This document shows positions 9,601 to 20,325 of a stretch of DNA of 64,000 bases, one piece after another. Below the pieces are notes generated by a model. It saw only the letters and a program-made list of their open reading frames with translations, did no database searches and was not told where the DNA came from. The first letter of the stretch is position 1, and each line of letters begins with the position of its first letter. A program made the translations under genes and the position numbers. Location: positions 16,425 through 80,424 of the forward strand of contig JABIVD010000007.1 of assembly GCA_018667335.1 (NCBI GenBank). The letters are read 5' to 3'. This DNA comes from Rhodospirillaceae bacterium. Its GTDB lineage: Bacteria; Pseudomonadota; Alphaproteobacteria; UBA6615.

Positions 9601-10527
9601 ATGACCGCCACCGCAGACACGCGCCAGGAACTGGCGGCGGCGTTGCGCTGGCAGGTCGACGCCGGGGCAGATGAAGCCATCCTCGACGCACCGGTCGACC
9701 GTTTCGCCACAAAGCCGCCGAAGCCTGCCGCAACGCCAGCAATCGATGCCGCCATCGAAACGGCAAGCGCAGCGCCGGTAGAGACGGCAAGCCAGACGCC
9801 GACCGAAACTGGGCCTCCGCAAGGCGATAGGCCGACCCCACCCGCGGAGCCCCCCGAAATGCCGTCCGCGCCTGCACCCAGGCTCGAACCCGCCGATGCC
9901 GTCAACGAAACCGCCCGGGACCTCGCCGGCAACTGCAATGATCTGGCCGCCCTGGAAACGGCGCTCGCGGCGTTCGATGGATGCGCGCTGAAAACGACGG
10001 CGACGAACCTCGTCTTCGGTACCGGTGCGGAAAAAGCAGATGTCATGCTGGTGGGCGAAGCACCCGGGCGCGACGAAGACCGGGACGGCACACCCTTTGT
10101 CGGCGCCAGTGGCCAGCTGCTCGACGCGATGCTCGAATTTCTCGATTTAGGGCGCGAGACGAATGTCTACATCACAAACATCCTGCCTTGGCGGCCACCA
10201 GGGAACCGGCAACCAACAGGCGCCGAGATAGCGGCCTGTCTGCCCTTCCTTGAGCGCCATATTGCGTTGGTTGCGCCGCGGATACTGGTCTTTCTCGGCG
10301 GCACTTCCGCCAAGACACTTCTAAACCGGACCGAAGGCATCACCCGGCTGCGCGGCCAGTGGAACGAATATGCATCGCCCGCACTGGATGCGGCCGATCT
10401 GCAGCCCATTCCAGCGATGGCGACACTCCACCCGGCATACCTGCTTCGTCAGCCCGCACAGAAACGCGCCGCTTGGCTCGATCTGATCGCCGTGCGAGAG
10501 AAACTGGACGAGATCACGGCGGCGTAA
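9601..10527 (+). CDS. Uracil-DNA glycosylase, family 4/5-like
   Basis: This 308-residue DNA repair enzyme removes uracil from DNA. Motif 1, [18 protein letters not shown], and motif 2, HPAYLLRQP, are those of the thermophile-type (family 4) enzymes. The first 110 residues are a Pro/Ala-rich, low-complexity extension. Of the four cysteines that usually hold the 4Fe-4S cluster, only two positions look retained (DGCALK and IAACLPF). The first of the CxxC pair is Phe, and the usual Cys before RPPGNR is Trp (LPWRPPGNR). I recall the same substitution in other alphaproteobacterial members, so activity is probably kept. Divergent from the ETF-QO gene. Confidence 0.88.
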   Translation: MTATADTRQELAAALRWQVDAGADEAILDAPVDRFATKPPKPAATPAIDAAIETASAAPVETASQTPTETGPPQGDRPTPPAEPPEMPSAPAPRLEPADAVNETARDLAGNCNDLAALETALAAFDGCALKTTATNLVFGTGAEKADVMLVGEAPGRDEDRDGTPFVGASGQLLDAMLEFLDLGRETNVYITNILPWRPPGNRQPTGAEIAACLPFLERHIALVAPRILVFLGGTSAKTLLNRTEGITRLRGQWNEYASPALDAADLQPIPAMATLHPAYLLRQPAQKRAAWLDLIAVREKLDEITAA

Positions 10528-10533
10528 CGAACG

Positions 10534-10548
10534 TTAACGAATTGTGAA
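10534..10548 (+). promoter_or_regulatory. Possible CtrA-type half-site pair
   Basis: TTAA, seven bases, TGAA lies just upstream of the lytic transglycosylase gene. The consensus for the cell-cycle regulator CtrA is TTAA-N7-TTAA, so this has one mismatch. Such sites occur by chance, so support is weak. Confidence 0.25.
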
Positions 10549-10625
10549 GCACCAACGCGGCAACTTGCCGGACGAACCACGCTGGTTGTATGAATGCGCA
10601 GCTTTTTATTGGGGGCGTTAGCATC

Positions 10626-12410
10626 GTGAAGTATCGGGTCGTCGTATCGCTGGCTGCCGCCGCGCTGTTTGCCTGGACAGGCGTTGCGCATGCGCAGCAA
10701 CCCAAACCGCGACCGCTGGAGACAGCTCTGGTCGGGCCGGGAACACTGTTGATACCCGGCCTCGGGTCTGTCGAAGGCGTGTTGTCCACTACCGATGCTG
10801 CCCGATACAAGCGGGTCTTCGAGATTCAGGAAACCGGCGCATGGAAGGCCGCGGACGCGATCATCGCGCGAATCCAGGACCGCCGCCTGATGGGGCATGT
10901 CGAGGCCCAGCGTTATCTGCATCCAACCAAATATCGATCCCGGTTCACGGAATTGCGTGCCTGGATGGCGGCGCATGCCGACCACCCGCAGGCGCGACGC
11001 ATCTATAGGCTTGCCGTACTGCGCCAGCCCAAGGGGGTTCGCGCCGCCCAGGCGCCAATCACCAATACGCTGGCCATCCGTGGCGAGGCTGTTCGCAAGG
11101 CATCGGAGGGGCGCCCCCTCAATTCCCGCGCCGCAACACGCCAGGGGCGCAACCTTCAAAGCGATGTGCGACGGCGTGTCGCGCGCGGCTGGCCGACGGG
11201 TGCCAAAGAGCTTCTCGAACGGCGCGAGACCCAGCGGCAGCTAAACAATGTCCAGATTGCACAGGCCTGGCGAACGATCGCGCGCGGCTATTTTCGTGCG
11301 GGCAAGGACGAGGCGGCGTTGCGTGCCGCATGGGCGGCCGACGTCGTGGCGCCGGGATCGGCTCCCCTCGCTTATTGGTGGGGCGGTTTGGCCGCCTGGC
11401 GCCTCGGGAAAACACAGGACGCCGAAACCCTGTTCGCAACCCTCGCACAATCTGCAGATGCGGCGAACTCGCTCGCCGCGGCCGGCGGCTTCTGGGCGGC
11501 ACGCGCAGCACTGACCAACGGGCACCCTGACCGGGTCACCGCGTTTCTTGAAATCGGCGCCGCGCACGAGCGGCACTTCTATGGACTACTGTCACGGCAT
11601 GCACTGGGCGTGACGGCCGATTTTGGATGGATAAAGCCGGACCTCCATTTTGGCGACTTCCGAGACATCGCCGACACCAGGATCGGCGCGCGCGCGATCG
11701 CCTTGCTGCAGATCGGACAGGAGCATGAAGCCGAACTTGAACTTCTCAACCTCGCCGCCGCGCAATCGGTCCTCCTTCCCGATGTGCTCGCACTTGCAGC
11801 CCACGCCAACCTGCCGGCTGTTTCGCTGAAACTGTCGGGTTTTGCCGAACAACAGGCGAAGCTCGCGGCCGCCTATCCTGTTCCCGACTGGGCACCGGTC
11901 GATGGCTACGCGATCGACCAGGCGCTCGTCTTCGCGTTTGTGCGCCAGGAATCGGCCTTCAACCGCCGCGCCAAAAGCCACGCCGGCGCGCGCGGACTGA
12001 TGCAATTGATGCCGCGAACCGCGAGTTACGTTGCCCAAGAGAGAGCGCTGCGCGGCCGGGGCAAATATCGGCTTTTCGACCCCGAGCTAAACCTGGCACT
12101 GGGCCAGCAATATATTCAGCTCCTGATGTCCGAGCGCGGCATCCAGCAGGATCTGTTCCGGACGGCGGCGGCCTACAATGCCGGGCCGGGAAATCTGCGC
12201 AAATGGGAACGTGACGTGCCCCATGGCGACGATCCGCTGCTGTTCATCGAGAGCCTGCCATCGCGTGAGACGCGGGCATTCGTTGAGCGCATCCTTACCA
12301 ATCTCTGGATCTACCGCGACCGGTTGGGACAGAATTCGCCCTCGCTCGACGATATCGTTGCCGGGCGCTGGCCACGCTATGAGGCACAGGATTCCGATGG
12401 CAAAGACTGA
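10626..12410 (+). CDS. Soluble lytic murein transglycosylase (Slt-type)
   Basis: This 594-residue periplasmic enzyme cleaves the glycan strand of peptidoglycan, leaving 1,6-anhydromuramic ends. The N-terminal signal peptide VVVSLAAAALFAWTG ends in AHA. A long alpha-superhelical region like the Slt70 doughnut follows. The C-terminal goose-type lysozyme fold has catalytic Glu442 in RQESAF, then GARGLMQLMP and AAYNAGPGN. The GTG start at 10626 is preferred over an ATG 36 bases earlier, because GGGGG lies ten bases before it and the signal peptide then has normal length. It overlaps moaB by 14 bases. Confidence 0.92.
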   Translation: MKYRVVVSLAAAALFAWTGVAHAQQPKPRPLETALVGPGTLLIPGLGSVEGVLSTTDAARYKRVFEIQETGAWKAADAIIARIQDRRLMGHVEAQRYLHPTKYRSRFTELRAWMAAHADHPQARRIYRLAVLRQPKGVRAAQAPITNTLAIRGEAVRKASEGRPLNSRAATRQGRNLQSDVRRRVARGWPTGAKELLERRETQRQLNNVQIAQAWRTIARGYFRAGKDEAALRAAWAADVVAPGSAPLAYWWGGLAAWRLGKTQDAETLFATLAQSADAANSLAAAGGFWAARAALTNGHPDRVTAFLEIGAAHERHFYGLLSRHALGVTADFGWIKPDLHFGDFRDIADTRIGARAIALLQIGQEHEAELELLNLAAAQSVLLPDVLALAAHANLPAVSLKLSGFAEQQAKLAAAYPVPDWAPVDGYAIDQALVFAFVRQESAFNRRAKSHAGARGLMQLMPRTASYVAQERALRGRGKYRLFDPELNLALGQQYIQLLMSERGIQQDLFRTAAAYNAGPGNLRKWERDVPHGDDPLLFIESLPSRETRAFVERILTNLWIYRDRLGQNSPSLDDIVAGRWPRYEAQDSDGKD

Positions 12411-12945
12411 GCCGGATATCGACTTCAAACCGGTCCGCATCGCCGTCCTGACGATATCCGACACACGGGGGATGGACGACGACAGGTCGGGCGACACCTT
12501 GTCCGAACGTCTCCAATCCGCCGGCCATATCCTGGCGGCGCGCACAATTGTCAAAGATGACCGCGCAACGATCGCAAACCAGTTTCGTGAATGGGCCGCC
12601 GACCCGAACATCGAAGTGATCATTTCGACGGGCGGCACGGGCGTGACCGGAAATGATGTCACTCCCGAGGCGCTCGGCGATGTGGTGGAAAAACGCATCG
12701 ACGGGTTCGGCGAGTTGTTTCGCTGGATCAGCTTTCAGAAGATCGGCACATCGACCGTGCAGTCCCGCGCGGATGCGGGTGTGCTGACCGGTACGTATAT
12801 ATTCATACTGCCGGGCTCGCCCGGCGCGTGCCGTGACGGCTGGGACGACATTCTCAAGGATCAGCTCGATATCCGGCATAAACCCTGCAACTTCGCCGAA
12901 CTGTTGCCGCGGTTGCGCGAGCATGAGGGGCGCGAAGCGCTCTAG
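12397..12945 (+). CDS. moaB: Molybdenum cofactor biosynthesis protein B
   Basis: This 182-residue protein of the MoaB/Mog family takes part in adenylation of molybdopterin before molybdate insertion. The family signature ISTGGTGVTGNDVTPEA is present, followed by LPGSPGACRDGWDDIL near the C terminus. The start at 12397 overlaps the end of the lytic transglycosylase gene, suggesting translational coupling. The C-terminal codons fall in the first copy of a 14-bp direct repeat. No other molybdopterin genes are nearby. Confidence 0.93.
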   Translation: MAKTEPDIDFKPVRIAVLTISDTRGMDDDRSGDTLSERLQSAGHILAARTIVKDDRATIANQFREWAADPNIEVIISTGGTGVTGNDVTPEALGDVVEKRIDGFGELFRWISFQKIGTSTVQSRADAGVLTGTYIFILPGSPGACRDGWDDILKDQLDIRHKPCNFAELLPRLREHEGREAL

Positions 12946-12983
12946 ATGCGCTCTGTCCCATGCGCGAAGCGCTCTGACCCATG
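12930..12983. repeat. Short direct repeats at the moaB end and next start
   Basis: GCGCGAAGCGCTCT occurs at 12930-12943 and again at 12962-12975. Overlapping it, GCGCTCTG-T/A-CCCATG occurs at 12948-12962 and 12969-12983 with one mismatch. The second copy contains the ATG of the next gene. This looks like a local duplication. Confidence 0.8.
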
Positions 12984-14009
12984 AAAGACGAACTCGACCG
13001 CGACGCAATTGCCGGACGGTTGCGACAATCCGGGCATGCGCCTGCGCTGAGCGGCACGGAATTGTCCGTCCTCTCCACCAAAGGTGTCTCGCATGATCAC
13101 TGGCGGGTGGCCGACACGGGCATGGTGTTGCGCATTCCGCGCATGAACCAATGGGGTCTGGGCGCCGAAGATGCGCTGGCCTACCAAGCCGCCGCATTTG
13201 AGCGCGCGGCGGCCAGCGGACATACGCCCCGTTGCCGCGCCGTGATTGAACCTGACAATACGCTCCCGCGCGGCGCGTTGCTTGTCGATGAGATCATCGG
13301 ACGTGCACCCGAACTGCCACGTGATCTGCCCGCCATCGCCGAAACGCTCGCGGCGATACACAGCCTGCCTGTTCCCGCCGATGACCAGCGCGCGCCGCTC
13401 CACATTCACCGCAACCCCATATCTTCGACGCTTCAGACAATCGAAGAGCAGGCGGCATTTCTCACCGAAGCCCACCTCGCTCCCGAATCCGAAGCGGGCA
13501 TCCGCGAGGACCTGGAATGGGTGCGGGATTTCGCCGGCCAAGGGGAACCGGATTTCGCGCATTGCCTGGTCTGCACGGACGCGCACCCAGGCAACTTTCT
13601 GATCGACGACCGCGGCAAGGCCTGGTTCGTCGATCTGGAGAAAGCGCTGTACGGCGCGGTCCCGATCGATCTGGCCCACGTCACGCTGGTGACCTCCACG
13701 GGATGGGACCCGGACTGCCGCGGCGATCTTTCCGCCAGCGACGTCGCGCGGTTCTACCAGCGCTATCTCGAACTTGTTGGTCGTGAACGGGCTACCGAAC
13801 TCGGTCCCTGGCTCCTGCCGCTACGACGGCTGACATGGCTGCGCACGATCACCTGGTTCGTTCGCTGGAAAGTCGAATGGTCGGGCACCGGGCACGCGGC
13901 CATGCGCGATTCCACAATGGCGGCGCACATCCGGACCCATGTGGATCGTTGTTTCGCGCCGGACATTGTCGCTGCGACCCGCAGTGACTGGCTCGACCCC
14001 ACTCTCTAA
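12981..14009 (+). CDS. Phosphotransferase of the aminoglycoside/choline kinase fold
   Basis: This 342-residue kinase-like protein has the APH-family catalytic segment CTDAHPGNFLID (Asp200, Asn205) and metal-binding Asp218 in WFVDLEKALYG. The N-terminal lobe has a short glycine-rich stretch and LRIPR, where the ATP-binding lysine would normally sit. The substrate cannot be told from sequence; relatives act on sugars, choline, homoserine or antibiotics. The start lies inside a duplicated segment and lacks a clear ribosome-binding site. Not to be confused with thrB at 34050, which shares the fold. Confidence 0.75.
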   Translation: MKDELDRDAIAGRLRQSGHAPALSGTELSVLSTKGVSHDHWRVADTGMVLRIPRMNQWGLGAEDALAYQAAAFERAAASGHTPRCRAVIEPDNTLPRGALLVDEIIGRAPELPRDLPAIAETLAAIHSLPVPADDQRAPLHIHRNPISSTLQTIEEQAAFLTEAHLAPESEAGIREDLEWVRDFAGQGEPDFAHCLVCTDAHPGNFLIDDRGKAWFVDLEKALYGAVPIDLAHVTLVTSTGWDPDCRGDLSASDVARFYQRYLELVGRERATELGPWLLPLRRLTWLRTITWFVRWKVEWSGTGHAAMRDSTMAAHIRTHVDRCFAPDIVAATRSDWLDPTL

Positions 14010-14060
14010 CTATCTGAATAAATACGTAATTTCATCGTATAGGGACATCAGCGGCAGTTT

Positions 14061-14075
14061 GTTCTTGTTTTGTTC
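14061..14075 (+). promoter_or_regulatory. LexA (SOS) box of the alphaproteobacterial type
   Basis: GTTC, seven bases TTGTTTT, GTTC is an exact match to GTTC-N7-GTTC, the direct-repeat operator bound by LexA in alphaproteobacteria. The AT-rich spacer is also typical. It overlaps a possible -35 element (TTGTTC, 14059-14064), with TACTAT at 14084-14089, and ends 23 bases before the ATG of the radical SAM gene. Confidence 0.7.
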
Positions 14076-14098
14076 CCAATCCATACTATCATCGGGAT

Positions 14099-15301
14099 AT
14101 GAACAAGATAACCGATCGACCGCACACGGCTGACACCGGCCAACGCAGCGTTCTACGCAACGCGCCTCCGGACCGAATTCCCGATCGTCCCCGGCCCGGA
14201 CGCGGTGCGATCTCCAATCGCAACGGTCGTTTCGAGCGACTGCGCGGCGTGGCGATCGACGATGGTTGGCGCACCGGACGGGAGAACGCCGATGCCGGTG
14301 TCGATGCCGGTGCCGACCCCGCCCCCCGTCTGGACACGACAGTCACGTTCGATCGGACGAAAACGATCATCGCGCGCAATGATTCGCCGGATATCCCGTT
14401 CGATCGTTCGATCAATGCCTACCGCGGCTGCGAGCATGGCTGCGTCTATTGTTTCGCCCGGCCGACCCATGCCTGGCTCGGCCTGTCGCCCGGTCTGGAT
14501 TTCGAGACACGGCTGTTCGCCAAACCGAATGCAGCGGAATTGCTCACACGCGAACTCGCGCGCCCGGGATACAAGCCGCGCACCATCGCCATGGGCACCA
14601 ACACCGACCCCTATCAGCCCGTCGAACGGCGACTGAAAATCACACGGGCGATCCTCGAGGTCCTTGCCGCCCATGATCACCCGGTCTCGATCGTGACGAA
14701 AAGCGCGCTGGTCACCCGCGATCTCGACATCCTCGGACCGATGGCGGCCAAGGGGCTCGCCACCGTCGGCGTTTCGCTCACCACGCTGGACGCGGAGCTG
14801 GCCCAGAACATGGAACCCCGCGCGGCGCGGCCCGAGCGCCGCCTCGAGACAATTCGAATGCTTGCGGCGGCCGGCCTGCCGGTCACCGTCCTGGCCGCAC
14901 CGATGATTCCGGCCCTGAACGACCATGAACTTGAGGCCATTCTCATTCGCGCCCGCCAGGCCGGCGCCACCCACGCCAGCTACATCCTCCTGCGCCTGCC
15001 GCTCGAGCTGAAGGATTTGTTCGAGGAATGGCTGGCCACGCACTACCCCGATCGCCAGCGGCGCGTGTTGAGCCGTCTGCGCGAGATGCGTGGCGGTGCG
15101 CTGTACAAGAGCGGATACGGAGAACGCATGCGCGGGACCGGTGAGGTCGCAAGGCTGCTCGGGGAACGGTTCCGGATAGCGCTGCGCCAGCAGGGCTATT
15201 CCATGGAGCCAACATTGCTCGACGCGCAGCGATTCCAGCGAGACCGCCCGCGCACGACCAGCAGCGGTCAGATGAACCTGTTTGCGGAGACCCCGGACTG
15301 A
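14099..15301 (+). CDS. PA0069-family radical SAM protein
   Basis: This 400-residue protein has the radical SAM cluster motif CEHGCVYC (Cys111, Cys115, Cys118) followed by FARPTHAWLGLSPGLDFET. The family N-terminal block GRGAISNRNGRFE is at 34-46. Other conserved segments are NTDPYQPVERRLKITR and VSIVTKSALVTRDLDIL. The family is related to spore photoproduct lyase; its reaction is not established. The LexA-type box just upstream points to a DNA-damage role. No ribosome-binding site is visible, and the putative -10 lies only ten bases before the ATG, so the message may be leaderless. Confidence 0.88.
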   Translation: MNKITDRPHTADTGQRSVLRNAPPDRIPDRPRPGRGAISNRNGRFERLRGVAIDDGWRTGRENADAGVDAGADPAPRLDTTVTFDRTKTIIARNDSPDIPFDRSINAYRGCEHGCVYCFARPTHAWLGLSPGLDFETRLFAKPNAAELLTRELARPGYKPRTIAMGTNTDPYQPVERRLKITRAILEVLAAHDHPVSIVTKSALVTRDLDILGPMAAKGLATVGVSLTTLDAELAQNMEPRAARPERRLETIRMLAAAGLPVTVLAAPMIPALNDHELEAILIRARQAGATHASYILLRLPLELKDLFEEWLATHYPDRQRRVLSRLREMRGGALYKSGYGERMRGTGEVARLLGERFRIALRQQGYSMEPTLLDAQRFQRDRPRTTSSGQMNLFAETPD

Positions 15302-15356
15302 TACCCGGACTGAATTCCCATGTGCGGCGCGGGCATTGTGCTATTTTGCCCGCAAG

Positions 15357-16700
15357 ATGCTCTCTAATGACGAACTGTTACCACTTGCCGTAGTCGCGCT
15401 CGTCGCCCTTTCGTGCGGCATCTTTCTCACCCGCCTGAAACAGCCTGCTGTCGTCGGCTACATCCTCGCCGGACTGGTCCTCGGGCCGTCGGGCTTCGAG
15501 CTTGTCGAGAACGAGGAGAGCATCGGACTGCTCGCCGAGCTCGGCATGCTCCTGCTGCTCTTCGTGCTCGGCATGGAGCTGAGCCTACGGGCGTTCCGCC
15601 AGATCTGGAAAATCGCGGTCACGACCGTCATCCTGCAAACCGCAGGTGCGATGGGTCTGGTGTGGCTGATAGGCGAGGGCCAGGCGTGGCCGCTCTCAGC
15701 GGTGGTCCTCCTCGCCTTCGTGCTGGCGCTCTCGAGCACCGCTGTCGCTGTGAAAATGCTCGAGGATATCGGCGAGCTGCGCACCCGGGCCGGCCGGATC
15801 ACCGTGGGCATCCTCATTGCCCAGGACCTTGCCGTTGTCCCGATGATCCTGCTCCTCGACGTGGTCGCCGTTGGATCATTCAGCGTCTTCGCCGTCGGCC
15901 GCATCATCATGTCGGTCGCACTGTTGTTGGGCCTCATCCTGTTCCTGAGCCGACGCCAGCGCCTGAACATTCCGGTGTTGAGCACAACCGAAGGCCACAA
16001 GGACCTGACCCCGTTGCTCGGGCTGGCCTGCTGTTTCGGGGCCGCCACGATATCGGGCCTGCTCGGCCTCTCGCCGGCCTATGGCGCGTTCCTGGCCGGG
16101 CTCACCATCGGCAACAGCAATCTGCGTGTCGGCATGCTGGAAATGGTGATGCCGATCCAGAGTGTCCTGATGATGGTGTTCTTCCTGTCCGTCGGACTGC
16201 TGATCGACCTGTCGCTGATCTGGGACAATCTGGGCATCATCATCCTGATGCTGTTGATCGTCACGGTCGGCAAGACCGCGATCAACCTGTCGATCTTTGC
16301 CGCCCTTCGCCTGCCCTGGGCGCAGGCGCTGCTGACGGCCCTGATCCTCGCCCAGGTCGGCGAATTTTCATTCCTGCTCGGCAATGTCGGGCTGCAGCGC
16401 GGCATCATCAGCATCGACGAATTCCGGATCATCCTCTCGGTCACCGCCCTGTCGCTGATCATCTCGCCGCTCTACATGAGCGCGATCCGCCGGCTGCACC
16501 GTGCCGCCAAATATCAACGCGCCTCGATCCGGTATGTCTTCCGCGTCGCGTTCGGGCGGGAGGCCGACTGGACCAAGTCGGCTGTGCGCAAGGTTGCGGG
16601 AGTCCGGCTGTCGGTTCCCGCCAGTGTGAAGCGGCTATCGGTTCCTGGCAAAATCAAACGTCTGGGCCGGCGCAAGCCGCCGACCGGCGGTTCGGACTGA
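15357..16700 (+). CDS. Monovalent cation:proton antiporter, CPA2 family
   Basis: This 447-residue inner-membrane protein has about 12 hydrophobic segments in a Na+/H+ exchanger domain. GYILAGLVLGPSGFELV at the N terminus and AQDLAVVPMILLLDVVA in the middle are typical of KefB/KefC-like carriers. QVGEFSFLLGNVGL is also conserved. The C terminus is short and basic, with two similar segments (RLSVPASVKRLSVPGKIKRL). It lacks the TrkA-N nucleotide-binding domain of full KefC proteins. The ion carried, K+ or Na+, is uncertain. The start at 15357 begins at the first membrane helix; an earlier in-frame start would add an uncharacteristic extension. Confidence 0.88.
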   Translation: MLSNDELLPLAVVALVALSCGIFLTRLKQPAVVGYILAGLVLGPSGFELVENEESIGLLAELGMLLLLFVLGMELSLRAFRQIWKIAVTTVILQTAGAMGLVWLIGEGQAWPLSAVVLLAFVLALSSTAVAVKMLEDIGELRTRAGRITVGILIAQDLAVVPMILLLDVVAVGSFSVFAVGRIIMSVALLLGLILFLSRRQRLNIPVLSTTEGHKDLTPLLGLACCFGAATISGLLGLSPAYGAFLAGLTIGNSNLRVGMLEMVMPIQSVLMMVFFLSVGLLIDLSLIWDNLGIIILMLLIVTVGKTAINLSIFAALRLPWAQALLTALILAQVGEFSFLLGNVGLQRGIISIDEFRIILSVTALSLIISPLYMSAIRRLHRAAKYQRASIRYVFRVAFGREADWTKSAVRKVAGVRLSVPASVKRLSVPGKIKRLGRRKPPTGGSD

Positions 16701-16709
16701 GCATCACGT

Positions 16710-17333
16710 ATGCTGGAAGCTGGCACCAACGAATTGATCGCCGGGGTCGATGAAGCCGGCCGCGGGCCCTGGGCCGGACCGGTGGTCGCCGCCGCCGCAA
16801 TCCTGAGCGCCGAAAGCGCGGCGACCCTGCAGCAGGCCGGGGTCAATGATTCCAAAGCGCTCAGCAAGGCCGCGCGGGAACGCTGCTTCGAGGTCATGTG
16901 CGAAGAGGAAAACCGGGGAACCCTGTGGTTGGCGATCGCGCGCGGCGAGGTTCCCGAGATCGACGAGCACAACATATTGCGCGCAACATTGCGGGCCATG
17001 ACCCGGGCCGTCACAGCACTGCCCGTCGCGCCGGCGCGCGCGTTGATCGACGGCAATCAGTTGCCCGAACTGCCCTGCCCCGGCGAGACCGTGGTCCGGG
17101 GTGATTCCAAAATTCTGGCGATCGCGGCCGCATCGATCGCGGCGAAAGTCACACGGGATCGGCTGATGGCGGCATTGGCGCGGGACCATCCCGGCTATGG
17201 CTGGGAACGGAATGCCGGCTATGGCACGGCCGAGCATCGCAGCGCGCTCGAATCCCTCGGGGTCACAATTCATCACCGACGCAGCTTCGCACCCATACGC
17301 GAAATGCTCTCGCGCACCCCAACATCTCGTTAA
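16710..17333 (+). CDS. rnhB: Ribonuclease HII
   Basis: This 207-residue cytosolic enzyme cuts RNA in RNA-DNA hybrids, including single ribonucleotides in DNA. GVDEAGRGPWAGPV gives the first acidic pair (Asp14, Glu15). NDSKALSK and LIDGNQLP (Asp114) supply the other conserved positions, with GDSKILAIAAASIAAK after that. It stands immediately upstream of ccrM, an arrangement widespread in alphaproteobacteria. A second RNase H, rnhA, is at 35045. Confidence 0.95.
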   Translation: MLEAGTNELIAGVDEAGRGPWAGPVVAAAAILSAESAATLQQAGVNDSKALSKAARERCFEVMCEEENRGTLWLAIARGEVPEIDEHNILRATLRAMTRAVTALPVAPARALIDGNQLPELPCPGETVVRGDSKILAIAAASIAAKVTRDRLMAALARDHPGYGWERNAGYGTAEHRSALESLGVTIHHRRSFAPIREMLSRTPTSR

Positions 17334-17339
17334 CCGGCT

Positions 17340-19592
<2,253 letters not shown>

Positions 19593-19663
19593 CAGAAACG
19601 TTGTGGCGGTCGGCCCTGCCTTCTAACATGGCCCATGGCTGCGAAAGCTGGAAACCTGATCTC

Positions 19664-20155
19664 ATGACGAACAAGCGAGCCGGAGGCCTGCGCGCCATCG
19701 GCGCCGAGAGCAGCCGCGCCACCGCGCCGATCCGGCGAAAGCGTGGATTCTTCGAAGCGAGCGTCTTCTCGGACTGGCACGATATCGTCGGCGACGACCT
19801 TGCCAACCAGTGCGTGCCGATGCGGCTGGTCCGCGGTCCCGAGGGCGAAGGCGGAACTCTTCATGTCAAGGTAACGGGACCGCTCGCGCTCGAACTGCAG
19901 CATCTAGAGCCCCAGGTCATCGAACGCATCAATTCCTTCTACGGCTTCCGCGCGGTCGCTGGCCTGCGCCTGCATCAGGGCCCAATCTCCGCACCAGAGC
20001 GCCGCAAGCCCACCGAAACCCTCCAGGCCAAAGCCTCCGACATGGCCCAGCTCGATGAGAATCTCGCGACCGTCGAAGATCCCGAGCTTCGCCGCGCATT
20101 GCGGGAATTCGGTGAATCCGTACTGGCGCGCAACAAGTCAAACGACGACAGCTGA
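19664..20155 (+). CDS. DUF721 (DciA-like) protein
   Basis: This 163-residue protein has the DUF721 fold. A basic N terminus leads into FFEASVFSDWHDIVGDDLAN, followed by the KH-like core GGTLHVKVTGPLALELQHLE and the helix INSFYGFRAV. DUF721 includes DciA, which recruits the replicative helicase in bacteria lacking DnaC; whether this member does so is inferred. An earlier in-frame ATG exists, but the start at 19664 gives the usual family N terminus. It lies between mutY and a DsbA-like gene, followed by smc, an order I recall from many alphaproteobacteria. Confidence 0.8.
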   Translation: MTNKRAGGLRAIGAESSRATAPIRRKRGFFEASVFSDWHDIVGDDLANQCVPMRLVRGPEGEGGTLHVKVTGPLALELQHLEPQVIERINSFYGFRAVAGLRLHQGPISAPERRKPTETLQAKASDMAQLDENLATVEDPELRRALREFGESVLARNKSNDDS

Positions 20156-20267
20156 CCCACGCCGGAACCATCCTGCGGCGTGACAACGGTCTCCTTTCCG
20201 TCACAATCGCCTGCCAGGATCGCCCACAGGGCGTGTAAACAATTGGTACAATGCGCTTTTTCCGCGC

Positions 20268-20297
20268 TTGTGCCGCATGAACGCAGGTCCGTATAAT
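20268..20297 (+). promoter_or_regulatory. Candidate promoter for the DsbA-like gene and smc
   Basis: TTGTGC (20268-20273) and a perfect TATAAT (20292-20297) are 18 bases apart. The predicted start near 20304 leaves a leader of about 22 bases with GGAGG five bases before the GTG. Confidence 0.6.
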
Positions 20298-20325
20298 CAG
20301 CTATATCTTGTGTCTGGAGGAAGAA

